In this document: positions 25,309 to 35,537 of the stretch, piece after piece
Layout of the letters: each line of letters begins with the position of its first letter
Position numbering within the stretch: position 1 is the first letter of the stretch
Notes under the pieces: generated by a model
The model's database searches: none
The model's input: the letters and a program-made list of their open reading frames with translations, nothing else
What the model was told of the DNA's origin: nothing
Assembly: GCF_910577135.1 (NCBI RefSeq)
Contig: NZ_CAJTLL010000012.1
Span: forward strand, 1-62,299
Length of the DNA stretch: 62,299 nucleotides
Source of the DNA: an uncultured Helicobacter sp.
GTDB lineage: Bacteria > Campylobacterota > Campylobacteria > Campylobacterales > Helicobacteraceae
Direction: 5' to 3'
Program-made: the position numbers and the translations under genes

Positions 25309-25824
25309 ATGGCTAAAGCAATGCCTACACTTGATATATGTAAAGAGCATTATGCCTCGCTAGGATTCTTAGAATCACTTTTAGCGCGGATAGGGGATTT
25401 GGGCGTGATTCAGGGGGATTTTAGCGCATTTAGCCTAGAGGTATTAGCAAATGATAATCCTTCTATGCAAAAGCTAAATCTACAAACAAGGGGCAAAGAT
25501 AGCGCAACTGATGTGCTAAGCTTCCCTTTGCACTATGATGATATATGCTTTCAAAATATATGTGCGGATAGTGCAAATCTTAGCAAAAATGCTATGGGGC
25601 TATGTCTAGGTAGCGTGGTGATAAATGTAGAATTAGCTCAAAGTGTCGCACAAAGGCTAGGGCATAGCACACAAGATGAGATTGCCTTGCTTTTTATTCA
25701 CGGCTTTTTACATATTTTAGGCTATGACCACGAAGTAGATAATGGGGAACAGAGGGCATTAGAGCAGAAAATTATAGAATCTTTAGATTTAGGAGAGAGC
25801 CTCATCGTGCGAGAATCCATATAA
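25309..25824 (+). CDS. ybeY: Endoribonuclease YbeY
   Basis: 171 residues from ATG 25309 (GGAG 8 bases upstream; an in-frame TTG at 25291 is less likely). A zinc metalloprotein for 16S rRNA 3'-end maturation and ribosome quality control. The zinc motif H-x3-H-x5-H appears as FIHGFLHILGYDHE, and TRGKDSATDVLSFPL matches the conserved T-x-x-D-V-L-S-F-P region. Divergent from speA, with TATACT at 25255-25260. Apparently monocistronic. Confidence 0.93.
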   Translation: MAKAMPTLDICKEHYASLGFLESLLARIGDLGVIQGDFSAFSLEVLANDNPSMQKLNLQTRGKDSATDVLSFPLHYDDICFQNICADSANLSKNAMGLCLGSVVINVELAQSVAQRLGHSTQDEIALLFIHGFLHILGYDHEVDNGEQRALEQKIIESLDLGESLIVRESI

Positions 25825-26307
25825 ATGCTAAGGCAAAAAGCCTCTCAATGCAGAATTGGCACTTATAGTAATCAATGTAGCAGAGACGCTATACTAAATT
25901 ATAAGCTATTTCTTTTTTTTACAAAAAGACCCTTATTTCATATACTCTCCTCTGCAAAGAAAGGGGTTATATATTTTCCGGATTCTTAGCAGATATGTTT
26001 TTTCTACCTATTCTATTCTCTTAACACTACTCTTACTATTTCGCTCTCCTTGAGAGGGTTCCTTTTCTCTATACCATGATACCTGTGAGTATTGCTGGTA
26101 AGATTTAAGCGGAGTGAGTGTAGGGGCTAGCATTTATCTAATCCAGAACAAAAAATGAAACGGAAAAGGTTATTCTTGTTTTTGACAAAACGTAAAATCT
26201 TACTTCTTTTACTTTACAACCTTTCATATTAATAAAATTTGATATATCTCTACCCAATATACGAACTAGATTTTCTGGGGAATTTAAATAAAGTATACGA
26301 GCCTTTA
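25825..26307. other. Intergenic gap after ybeY
   Basis: No convincing gene. AT-rich with a T9 run near 25915-25924 and a degenerate copy of the GCGGAGTGAGTG repeat text around 26109. No structure recognised beyond that. Confidence 0.4.
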
Positions 26308-26685
26308 TCAATCAACGTGAATCGAATACCAATCCTTCCTATTTGTCTTATTAATTGATACTTGCTGAAGCGACACCTTTCCTACTCTGTATCCTTTAGG
26401 CTCTACGTTACTATTAGGATTTGTCTTTTTATCTAAAGCTTTAATTTTTGCAATATCATTTTTTAATGCTTCTTTAGTGGCACGTAATATACTATTCAAT
26501 CTGGATTCTAATCTATCTGCTCTCTCAGATCGCTCGCCTTTACATCTAATATGCTTTAGGATTAAGTTAATTGTAAATAGTAGGGGAGCCGACACACATC
26601 GGCTACCATTAGCATCAAACCTCTTTTCACACAAAATGTAAAGCAGGTTTGATAAATTATCTGCTTTCCCCCTTAGTATCATCAT
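26308..26685 (-). CDS. Hypothetical protein, doubtful
   Basis: 125 residues. The C-terminal half looks protein-like and charged (RLNSILRATKEALKNDIAKI, then GYRVGKVSLQQVSINKTN), while the N-terminal half (CEKRFDANGSRCVSAPLLF) does not. There is no ribosome site before ATG 26685, and the frame opens right next to the intergenic repeat at 26690-26709, so it may be a truncated gene whose 5' end was replaced. No family recognised. Confidence 0.35.
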   Translation of the reverse strand: MMILRGKADNLSNLLYILCEKRFDANGSRCVSAPLLFTINLILKHIRCKGERSERADRLESRLNSILRATKEALKNDIAKIKALDKKTNPNSNVEPKGYRVGKVSLQQVSINKTNRKDWYSIHVD

Positions 26686-26689
26686 TTAA

Positions 26690-26709
26690 GGATATACTCT
26701 CACTCCGCC
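26690..26709. repeat. Intergenic repeat family D, copy 1 (copy 2 at 31003-31023)
   Basis: Both copies read GGATATAC, one or two bases, then TCTCACTCCGCC. Related, shorter text occurs at 31469-31480 (CGCTCACTCCGC) and inverted near 26109. All are outside genes. Confidence 0.6.
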
Positions 26710-26812
26710 ATTACACCTTAAAAAGAGGTGTTTAGCTAAAATACTATCTTTCCTATCAAGTGCATTTTAAGGTTTAGATTCTATAATATTTCTTTAGATA
26801 AAAGGAGAGCAA

Positions 26813-27589
26813 ATGAAACAATATAGAAAATGGCTTATGGGCGCTCTGGTAGGGTTGCTTAGCCTTGTAAGTGCACACGCCCAAGATATAAAATCACCCA
26901 TAGAAGTAGGCACAAGCAATGCCTATCGCCCTTTTGCATTTGTCGATAGGGCAAATGCAATGGCAGGCTATGACATTGAGGTACTAAAGATTCTAAGCAA
27001 ACACGACCCAAAGCTTGTATTTAAATTCAATGGGGTGCAGTGGAATGCAGTATTTCCCGGGCTAGATAGTGGTAAATTTGACCTTTTAGCCTATCAAATC
27101 ACCAAGACTAAGGAGCGTGAGGCAAAATATATTTTCTCTCATTATCCATATTTTAATGATATTAGCGGCGTGATTATCCGCGAGAATCAAAGCATTAGCG
27201 ACTTTACACAGCTTAATGACAAGAAAATTGGCGTGAGCGTGGGGAGCAACTATGCACGCGATTTAGAAAACTACCTTAAAGCCCACCCCGAGCTAAAAAT
27301 AGAGATTAAATACTATAAGAATCCTCCTGCCCTTATCGCCGATTTGGGTGCAGATAGAATCCAAGCCATCATAGGCGAACCCATTAGCTCAATTAACATC
27401 GCTAAGGCACAAAATATCAAGCTCAAAGCTACAGATATAATCCTTGATAAAACGCCGGTGTATTTTGTGTTTAACAAAAAAGATGTAGAGCTTAGAGATG
27501 CCATTTCTGCTGCGCTCAAAAAAGCCATAGACGCTAAAGACTTGCAGAATCTAAGCATAAAATACTTTGGTAAAGACTTAAGCCAATAA
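26813..27589 (+). CDS. Periplasmic amino-acid (cystine-type) binding protein of an ABC transporter
   Basis: 258 residues. Signal peptide MKQYRKWLMGALVGLLSLVSAHA, then the family-3 solute-binding fold: VGTSNAYRPFAFVDRANAMAGYDIEVLK, WNAVFPGLDSGKFDLLAYQITKT and GVSVGSNYARDL. The pattern resembles cystine-binding proteins (TcyA/TcyJ); the exact ligand is uncertain. -10 box TATAAT at 26782-26787, ribosome site AAAGGAGAG. The stop overlaps the permease start (TAATG), so three genes form one operon. Confidence 0.85.
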   Translation: MKQYRKWLMGALVGLLSLVSAHAQDIKSPIEVGTSNAYRPFAFVDRANAMAGYDIEVLKILSKHDPKLVFKFNGVQWNAVFPGLDSGKFDLLAYQITKTKEREAKYIFSHYPYFNDISGVIIRENQSISDFTQLNDKKIGVSVGSNYARDLENYLKAHPELKIEIKYYKNPPALIADLGADRIQAIIGEPISSINIAKAQNIKLKATDIILDKTPVYFVFNKKDVELRDAISAALKKAIDAKDLQNLSIKYFGKDLSQ

Positions 27590-28284
27590 TGTTTGATACG
27601 TCCTATTTTTTGCAGACATTTTTTACGCTGCTTCCCGCCCTGCCGCTTACATTTTTCCTAGCTATTGGCTCTTTTGTGTGCGGGGCAGCTTTAGGCTTTG
27701 TTTTCGCGCTTATCCGCGTCTATGAGGTGAAATACCTCAACGCCCTGCTTATGCTCTATATCTCATTTTTTCGTGGCACTCCGCTTTTGGTGCAGCTCTT
27801 TATGTTTTATTATGGGCTACCTATTGTGCTACAAAGCTATGCCATTGGCATTGATTTGCATAACCTTGATGGTCTCTACTATGCGCTTATTGTGTTTTCA
27901 CTCTATGCGAGTGCGTATCTATGCGAGATTTTCCGCGCAGCATTGCTCTATGTAGATAAAGGGCAAATCGAGGCAGCCTACTCACTAGGTATGACAAATA
28001 CTCAAGCCCTAAGGCGCATTATCCTCCCTCAAGCCTTTATGATTACTTTGCCAAACTTGCTTAATTTTTTCATTATGCAGGTTAAAAACACTGCCCTAGC
28101 CTCGATTATCGCTGTGCCTGAGCTTATGGGTTTAGCCGATATAGAATCTGGCAGAAGCTCAAAATTTTTAGAAGTCTATTTAATGGCGGCATTGATGTAT
28201 TGGGTAATGTGCGTAGTGCTTGAAGCGGTGTTTTCAAAAATCGAAAAGCATTTTGCCAAATTTAGAAAAAAGTATGCCAAATGA
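27589..28284 (+). CDS. ABC transporter permease, polar amino acid family
   Basis: 231 residues with about five hydrophobic helices. The cytoplasmic EAA-like loop IEAAYSLGMTNTQALRRIILPQA docks the ATPase. SFFRGTPLLVQLFMFYYGLP near residue 60 is the signature of HisM-type permeases. It overlaps both neighbours by 1-4 bases. The substrate follows the binding protein (cystine or another polar amino acid). Confidence 0.9.
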   Translation: MFDTSYFLQTFFTLLPALPLTFFLAIGSFVCGAALGFVFALIRVYEVKYLNALLMLYISFFRGTPLLVQLFMFYYGLPIVLQSYAIGIDLHNLDGLYYALIVFSLYASAYLCEIFRAALLYVDKGQIEAAYSLGMTNTQALRRIILPQAFMITLPNLLNFFIMQVKNTALASIIAVPELMGLADIESGRSSKFLEVYLMAALMYWVMCVVLEAVFSKIEKHFAKFRKKYAK

Positions 28285-29015
28285 TAGAAATGACACATAT
28301 TAACAAAACCTTTAAAGCCCATCGCGTGCTTAAAAATATCAATTTAGAGGTGCAAACGGGCGAGATTGTTGCTATTATTGGTCCAAGTGGTGCGGGGAAA
28401 AGCACACTTTTACGCAGTATCAATCTCCTAGAAAAGCCCGATAGCGGGAGTATTAGAATCGATGACATAGAGCTAAACTTCGCCCATTTTAGCAAAAAGG
28501 AGATGTTTAGGCTGCGGCAAAAATCAGCAATGGTGTTTCAAAATTTTAATCTCTTTGTGAATAAAAATATTTTAGAGAATGTGAGCGAGGCATTGATAGT
28601 AGTGAAAAAAATGCCTAAGAGTGAGGCAAATGATAGGGCAATGGCGCAACTTGGTGCCGTGGGATTAGCCCAAAAGGCAAAGGCATATCCCTATGAGCTA
28701 AGCGGCGGACAGCAGCAGAGAGTAGCCATAGCTAGAGCCTTAAGCCTAGATCCTAGCATTATGCTCTTTGATGAGCCTACTTCTGCACTTGATGTGGAGC
28801 TAATAGCTGAAGTGCTAGAAGTAATTAAAAGAATCCATAATCAAACAATGCTTATTGTTACCCACGAGCTGAAATTCGCTAAAGCTATCGCGCATAGAAT
28901 CATCTTTATGAGTGATGGAGAGATTATCGAACAGGGGGCGGCAAAGACATTTTTTGAGAATCCTAAGAGTGAGCGAGTGCGAAGCTTTTTAACCAAAATC
29001 ACGCAACTTGGGTAG
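28281..29015 (+). CDS. ABC transporter ATP-binding protein, polar amino acid family
   Basis: 244 residues. Walker A GPSGAGKST (about 33-41), Q-loop VFQNFNLF, signature LSGGQQQRVAIARAL, Walker B IMLFDEPTSALD and the switch His in LIVTHELKFA. Homodimer that powers the transporter encoded by the two preceding genes; ATG overlaps the permease stop. Confidence 0.93.
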   Translation: MIEMTHINKTFKAHRVLKNINLEVQTGEIVAIIGPSGAGKSTLLRSINLLEKPDSGSIRIDDIELNFAHFSKKEMFRLRQKSAMVFQNFNLFVNKNILENVSEALIVVKKMPKSEANDRAMAQLGAVGLAQKAKAYPYELSGGQQQRVAIARALSLDPSIMLFDEPTSALDVELIAEVLEVIKRIHNQTMLIVTHELKFAKAIAHRIIFMSDGEIIEQGAAKTFFENPKSERVRSFLTKITQLG

Positions 29016-29158
29016 ATTCTATCAATCTTTGCTAACACCTTGCTACATTTCAACACCCCATACCCTTGAATTGCCCTATTTTGCTTTTGATTAATCTTCA
29101 CAAGGCATAATGCCAAGCTCAAAACTTAAAACAAAATTATTGTGAAAAGGATAAAAAA

Positions 29159-29677
29159 ATGGCTTCAGTAACATTCAAAGGAAACCCGGTCAATCTTTTA
29201 GGAAATAATGTAGAGGTAGGCGCAGCTGCTCCTAGCGTAACGCTAAAGGCAGGAGATTTAAGCGATATAACCATTGGTGGAGCTAACAATAAAGCTCAAA
29301 TCATTTTAACTATGCCAAGCCTAGATACTCCTGTATGCGCTACGCAGGCGAGAGATTTTAATAAAAAAATTGCTTCATATCCAAATGCTGAAGCTGTGAT
29401 TGTAACCTTAGATTTGCCTTTTGCTATGGGCAGATTCTGCAGTACAGAGGGCATTACCAACCTTAAAGTGGCAAGTGATTTTATCGCCAAAGAGTTTGGA
29501 GAAAAATATGGCGTTTTAATCGGCGATGGTGCGCTTAAAGGACTTTTAGCTCGAGCTATTTTTGTAATCAAAGATGGCAAAATAGCCTATAAAGACATTG
29601 TGAGCGAAATCACAGAGTTGCCAAACCTAGAGCCTTTAGATACCCTCTTTAGCGGTGGCTGTGGCTGCTCTCGCTAA
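29159..29677 (+). CDS. tpx: Thiol peroxidase with an added Cys-Gly-Cys tail
   Basis: 172 residues. Reduces hydrogen and organic peroxides with thioredoxin. The peroxidatic Cys is C60 in SLDTPVCATQAR and the resolving Cys C94 in GRFCSTEGI, with DLPFAMGRF between, as in bacterial Tpx. Unusually, the protein does not stop after the ITELPN-L-E-P segment but ends LFSGGCGCSR, adding C168 and C170. Ribosome site AAAAGGA before ATG 29159. Followed by a stem-loop and a convergent transporter gene. Confidence 0.94.
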   Translation: MASVTFKGNPVNLLGNNVEVGAAAPSVTLKAGDLSDITIGGANNKAQIILTMPSLDTPVCATQARDFNKKIASYPNAEAVIVTLDLPFAMGRFCSTEGITNLKVASDFIAKEFGEKYGVLIGDGALKGLLARAIFVIKDGKIAYKDIVSEITELPNLEPLDTLFSGGCGCSR

Positions 29678-29680
29678 ATT

Positions 29681-29696
29681 CTTGCCTTAGGGCAAG
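29681..29696. terminator. Stem-loop between tpx and the convergent CDF gene
   Basis: CTTGCC-TTAG-GGCAAG (6-bp stem, 4-base loop) starts 3 bases after the tpx stop; a T-rich stretch follows after a few bases on the plus strand. Possible intrinsic terminator for tpx. Confidence 0.5.
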
Positions 29697-29743
29697 GTTC
29701 TATACGCTTTTCTATATCAAGCCTACACTTTGGTTATAACAAA

Positions 29744-30889
29744 TCAGAGCCATTTAGGATTTGCCGTCCAGCTTACAGAAAGCCATATTTTATAGCTTGG
29801 TATCTCTAGTGCTTTCTCTATCCGCTCTCTTATCGTATCAAATTCCTGCATACTCACAGGCTTAAAGTTCCTATCTGTGAGGATATTCACCTCTACCATA
29901 TAGAATCTACCTGATTTAGCCACGTGCGTATCATAATCGCTAAAGCCAAATTCTGCGCTTAAAGCCTCCATAATCGCTGTGATTTTTTCATCGATCTCTG
30001 GCGGGGCTACCATAATCAAATCTTTGAAATTTGCAATAGCTATGCGAATAGGCGACACGCAAAGCAGTAAGGATAATAGGGCTAAAAGCATAGGGTCAAT
30101 GTATCGTGCTAGGGGGTGAGCCTCGCTACTTTGAGAATCTATAAGCACAAAGCCAAAAAATGGCAACAAATAGATAATTCCAAAAGCTGCCAATGCACCC
30201 AAATACAGCACACAATCGATTTTCCATTCAGTATTATCTACTTTAATCAAATCAGATTCTAGCACCTTTGCATACACTAATGTATAGCCAAATAGCAACG
30301 CACAAAACACACAAGCACATAGGCTATAAATCGCCGCACCACCAAGCTCTACCGCATATCCTCCGTGCAAAATGCTTTGAATTGCATTAATAAAGGCATA
30401 TACACAGACAAATACCAGCACTAAAGACTTAAACAGATTCACCATTGGTTCAAATCGCACATAGCCGTATTGAAAAATATCATCATCCTCTTTATAAATA
30501 TAACGCGAGGTAACCACACTAAGCGCCCCTAATCCCATGCTAATAAGCGCTACAAATCCACCAAAGATAACCGCCATAGACTTTACCAAAATCCCAAAGC
30601 CAATGCCAAAAATCGCTAGAGTGAGTGCGCTAAACATCAATACTTTTAGCACAAATTGCTCTTTTTGCGAGGCTTTGAGCACATCTTGCAGAGAATCTTT
30701 GAGGTTTTTCAAATGCGAATGTGCGCTCTCTTTTGTTTTCTGCTTTGCTGTCTCTCTGTCTTGAGAGGCAGAATCTTTATGAAAACGCAATTTATTATCG
30801 CGCACACTTGAGCCATAGCCTAGATAGTTTTTATCGCTTTTGGGAGAAAGTCCGCATTCATAAGCGTGAGAAGTAGGAGCAGATTTCAT
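29744..30889 (-). CDS. Cation-diffusion-facilitator-family membrane transporter, atypical metal site
   Basis: 381 residues: a hydrophilic N-terminal extension of about 75 residues, six hydrophobic segments (about 80-285) and a ferredoxin-like C-terminal domain (EIDEKITAIMEALSAEFGFSDYD...SWTANPKWL). The fold order and YGYVRFEPMVNL after helix 2 (compare HPYGHGRAE in CDF proteins) indicate CDF. The helix-2 aspartates of the zinc site are absent (MAVIFGGFVALISMGLG), and helix 5 has E221-W-K-I-D225 where HxxxD is usual. The substrate is therefore unclear and may not be zinc. Long N-terminal tail of unknown role. Confidence 0.75.
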   Translation of the reverse strand: MKSAPTSHAYECGLSPKSDKNYLGYGSSVRDNKLRFHKDSASQDRETAKQKTKESAHSHLKNLKDSLQDVLKASQKEQFVLKVLMFSALTLAIFGIGFGILVKSMAVIFGGFVALISMGLGALSVVTSRYIYKEDDDIFQYGYVRFEPMVNLFKSLVLVFVCVYAFINAIQSILHGGYAVELGGAAIYSLCACVFCALLFGYTLVYAKVLESDLIKVDNTEWKIDCVLYLGALAAFGIIYLLPFFGFVLIDSQSSEAHPLARYIDPMLLALLSLLLCVSPIRIAIANFKDLIMVAPPEIDEKITAIMEALSAEFGFSDYDTHVAKSGRFYMVEVNILTDRNFKPVSMQEFDTIRERIEKALEIPSYKIWLSVSWTANPKWL

Positions 30890-31510
30890 ACAATGCCTTT
30901 GGTGATAAGATATAAAACAATGGTTTTATTAAAATAATCCTATCCACTTTCTCGCTCAGCTATCGTGGTGCAAAACATCGGGAAAAAAGAGGGCAGTTTC
31001 GAGGATATACCTCTCACTCCGCCGATGTTGCAAGTGTGGATAAGCACTTCGTGCGTATGAAGCTAGAAGCGGATGCAGCGAAGCAAATTCCGTAAGGACA
31101 AAAAGCGAAGTTCTCCCCGATTGCAAAAAAAGTAATCCTGTAAAGGCAAAAAGCCGCCGCTTTATTCTTTTTTAGGTTGGGGAGAGGGGAAACCTTTTCT
31201 TTTTGCGACAAATAAAAAATCTAAAGTGTTAAGATAATAAATATCAAGCAAAACCTATCATTTTTGGCCAAAACAAGATTTCAAAATTGCTTACCCATAA
31301 GTGAGAATATACCTGACTTGTAGATTGCTTCGGTGATTCTCCCCTCGCAATGACGTTTGGCGTGGATTGCTTTGGCTGCCTTGCTCCCCCTTACATATCG
31401 CTACTAGATTACTACCCGCCCCTATGACACTTTAATATGAGGCTTTAAAAGGATACTAGATACCCGCTCACTCCGCATAAGACAAGATAAAATATTTATA
31501 GCATATAGCC
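30890..31510. other. Non-coding gap built of degenerate repeats
   Basis: Contains the GAGGATATACCTC palindrome (31001-31013), repeat D copy 2 (31003-31023), TGTGGATAAG (DnaA-box-like, single, near 31031), CCGTAAGG-type fragments, and text near 31325-31400 resembling 17306-17345 (GGATTGCTT..TTGCTCCCCCTTA). No gene seen; hydrophobic reading frames here are by-products of the repeats. Confidence 0.5.
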
Positions 31511-32548
<1,038 letters not shown>

Positions 32549-32585
32549 CTAGGCATAAGCGCCTTTCAAATAAAATAAAACCTCA

Positions 32586-32614
32586 ATTATAGTTAAAACA
32601 AACTTAGTTATAAT
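32586..32614. promoter_or_regulatory. Divergent promoters of ilvC (left) and ppc (right)
   Basis: Minus-strand TATAAT at 32591-32586 lies 50 bases before ilvC, and plus-strand TATAAT at 32609-32614 lies 34 bases before ppc. The boxes are back to back, so the two promoters may compete. No operator palindrome recognised. Confidence 0.5.
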
Positions 32615-32647
32615 TAATACCATTTCAAAAAGCCATAAGGAAATAGT

Positions 32648-35332
32648 ATGCGACCTCAACACAAAGGCAATTCTATGCCCCAACCCTTGCTTGAAAACGC
32701 ACAAATTGATTTTGTATTTCAAACCATTATCCACCTCTTGCAAAATGTCGATGTAGAGCTAAAAGAAGCCTTTATCCGCATTAAGCAATCCATAGAAAAG
32801 CACGATAGCACCACTCTTTTAGCTACTTTGACACAGCTTAATACACAAGATAAAACACTCTCTATTATCAAAGCCTTTACCCTCTATCATATGCTACTCA
32901 ATATCATTGAAGAGCTTAATGCAAGTGCTAATATGGAATCAAACAAACTTGCCAAAACTCTGCAAGAACTTGCTAAAGAGGGCTATGAAAAGCCTGAAAC
33001 TCTAGCGATTTTAGAACAATTATGCTTTTATCCTGTCTTTACCGCACACCCTACAGAATCTCGTCGCCGCACATTCCTTGAAGCACATCATCAAATGAGT
33101 GAAAATATCAAAGCTATTTTTATGCACAATGATGAAAAAGCTAAAAATCAGCTACTTTACCGCCTCACATTGCTATGGCACACACATTTAGTAAGAAGTG
33201 AGAAAATGGAGATTCTCTATGAGCTTGATAATCTGCTTTATATCATTGAAAGCTCCGTGCTAGAATCTGCCACAGAAGTGCTAAATGCGGTTGAAACCCT
33301 ACTTGATAAACCCTTAGAATCCTCCCCCATCACGCTAGGAAGCTGGATAGGGGGCGATAGAGATGGCAATCCTTATGTGAATAATGAAATTATGACAAAG
33401 GTGATGAAAATTACGCATAATGCGATTATCAACATCTATATTAACAAATGTGAGAAGCTCATTCGGGAGCTTTCTTTGTCTATGGATTTTATGAAGCCCA
33501 CTCGCACCCTTATGCAATCGCTCCATAATGAAACCCACGAGCTTCCACAGAGTGAGGCGACACTCTATGCCAAAGAGCCTTTCCGCGCAAAACTCTACCT
33601 CATAAGAAAAAAGCTCAAAAACCGCCTTATTGCGATTAATGCCCCTGAATCTGTGCGTTTTACCTATGCTAACTCACACGAGCTTTTAACAGATATTGAT
33701 ATGCTTATAGAATCTCTAGATTCCATAAGCGCACAAGGCTTGAGGGAATTTCGCCATCTTGTGCTTTTAGGGGGATTCCATTTATTTGGGCTTGACTTTA
33801 GGGAGCATAGAGATACCATCTTAAATAGCATAAGCGAGATTTTCTGTCTGCTTGGTTTAAGCGATAGCGATTTTAAGGATTTGAGTGAGAGTAAAAAATG
33901 CGCGATTTTAAATATCGCCTTAAGCAAAAAATATGAGCTACATACGCTTATCGATCAGCTTTCTCAACCTACACAGCAGCTTGTAGGTGCATTTTTACGC
34001 ATACAATGGGCGAAAAAACACATCAGTGAGCGGATTTTGCAAAGCTTTATTATCTCTATGAGTAGCGAGGCGAGTGATTTACTCTGTGTGCTGTGGTTTG
34101 CTAAGCAAAGTGGCTTATGGAAAGGGGGTAAAAAGAGTGAGGGTAAAAGAGGCAAGGCGAGGATTTCTATCACGCCGCTTTTTGAGACGATTGATGACTT
34201 GCAGAGAGCGCAACATATCATCAAGGTGCTTCATACCAATCCGCACTATCAGCAATATATGTATGATAATGACAATACGCAAGAAATTATGGTGGGCTAT
34301 TCGGATTCAAGTAAAGATGGCGGGATTTTCGCAAGTAATTATAATCTGCATTGTGCCATTAGCAATATTACACATTTGCAAGATGAGCTAGGCATTAAGA
34401 TTAACTTTTTTCACGGCAGGGGCGGGAGCGTGAGTCGTGGGGGAGGTAGCTTAGAAGAAGCGCTTCTCTCCTCTGCGCCTAAAAGCGTATATAAGCAACT
34501 CAAAACAACAGAGCAAGGCGAGATGATAAGCGCAAAATACTTACACAAACATATCGCTAAAAAGAATCTCTCAAGCACTTTATGCGCCTTGCTGAAAAAG
34601 GAGGTAGCAGATACATTTTGTCTCAATGGCGCTTGTGAGAGCGATGCGCCTATTATGGCATTGCTTAAACCTGTATCTTTAGCTTCTTATGCGGCTTATC
34701 GTGCCCTTGTATATGAAAATAAGGGCTTTATGAGCTATTTCAAAATGGCAACGCCCATCGCCTTTATACAGAATCTCCATCTAGGCTCAAGACCAAGCAA
34801 ACGCAAGGATACACAAAGAGTGGAGGATTTACGTGCGATTCCTTGGGTGTTTGCTTGGACGCAAAATCGCTCTATTATCCCTGCGTGGTATGGGTTAGGC
34901 AGTGGGTTAGCAAAGGGGGATAAAAACGCCCTCAAAGACTGCTATCAGCAATCGCTTTTCTTTAAAACAACCATTGATAATATCTCTCAAGCAATGCTTA
35001 AAGTGGATTTAGATATTGCTAGGCTATATAGCGCATTTGTGGCGGATAAGGCGGTGCGCGATGGGATTTGGGAATGTATTTATACAGAGTATCAGCTGAC
35101 TTTGGAAAATCTGCTGCATCTGCGCGGGGAGAGTGAGCTGCTAGATTCCCAAAGGGCGGTTAGAGAATCTATCCTTTTGCGTAAGCCCTACCTTAGTGTG
35201 CTTAATCTCACGCAAATTGAATTGATTAAGAAATATCAAAGCTGTGGCTATGCAAAAGCAAAGGAGAGAATCTTAGAGCAAATCCACGCTACGATTGTGG
35301 GTATCGCACAAGGCATTCGCAACACCGGGTGA
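32648..35332 (+). CDS. ppc: Phosphoenolpyruvate carboxylase
   Basis: 894 residues, full length. Carboxylates PEP to oxaloacetate to refill the TCA cycle. The catalytic His is in FTAHPTESRRRTF (about residue 138), followed by GSWIGGDRDGNPYV, MVGYSDSSKDGG (about 547), FFHGRGGSVSRGGG (about 588) and LRAIPWVFAWTQNR, with the invariant C-terminal N-T-G. Start ATG 32648 is preceded by AAGGAAAT. It supplies oxaloacetate for the amino-acid routes also present here. Monocistronic. Confidence 0.97.
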   Translation: MRPQHKGNSMPQPLLENAQIDFVFQTIIHLLQNVDVELKEAFIRIKQSIEKHDSTTLLATLTQLNTQDKTLSIIKAFTLYHMLLNIIEELNASANMESNKLAKTLQELAKEGYEKPETLAILEQLCFYPVFTAHPTESRRRTFLEAHHQMSENIKAIFMHNDEKAKNQLLYRLTLLWHTHLVRSEKMEILYELDNLLYIIESSVLESATEVLNAVETLLDKPLESSPITLGSWIGGDRDGNPYVNNEIMTKVMKITHNAIINIYINKCEKLIRELSLSMDFMKPTRTLMQSLHNETHELPQSEATLYAKEPFRAKLYLIRKKLKNRLIAINAPESVRFTYANSHELLTDIDMLIESLDSISAQGLREFRHLVLLGGFHLFGLDFREHRDTILNSISEIFCLLGLSDSDFKDLSESKKCAILNIALSKKYELHTLIDQLSQPTQQLVGAFLRIQWAKKHISERILQSFIISMSSEASDLLCVLWFAKQSGLWKGGKKSEGKRGKARISITPLFETIDDLQRAQHIIKVLHTNPHYQQYMYDNDNTQEIMVGYSDSSKDGGIFASNYNLHCAISNITHLQDELGIKINFFHGRGGSVSRGGGSLEEALLSSAPKSVYKQLKTTEQGEMISAKYLHKHIAKKNLSSTLCALLKKEVADTFCLNGACESDAPIMALLKPVSLASYAAYRALVYENKGFMSYFKMATPIAFIQNLHLGSRPSKRKDTQRVEDLRAIPWVFAWTQNRSIIPAWYGLGSGLAKGDKNALKDCYQQSLFFKTTIDNISQAMLKVDLDIARLYSAFVADKAVRDGIWECIYTEYQLTLENLLHLRGESELLDSQRAVRESILLRKPYLSVLNLTQIELIKKYQSCGYAKAKERILEQIHATIVGIAQGIRNTG

Positions 35333-35537
35333 GAGAGGATCTAAACTCTACCTAGAGCAATGATATTTTAACAAAAGATAGACGATAATGCAAATATGCC
35401 TCATATAAGCATTAAATAACCTTTAACCAATATAATTACAGCAATTCTTAAAACATAAGGCAGGCGATGAAAATAAGCTTGATTTTGATACATTTTTACA
35501 AAGCCTTCAAACGAGTAATAGGACTTTAGATTTCTTT

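Noticed and set aside
31031..31040. TGTGGATAAG, a DnaA-box-like sequence that could mark a replication origin.
   Set aside because: It is a single copy with no cluster of boxes, no dnaA gene and no AT-rich unwinding element organised around it.
31014..31211. A leftward open frame with Cys/Phe-rich text.
   Set aside because: It is composed of the intergenic repeat blocks and echoes a similar frame at 17432-17650; a by-product of repeats.
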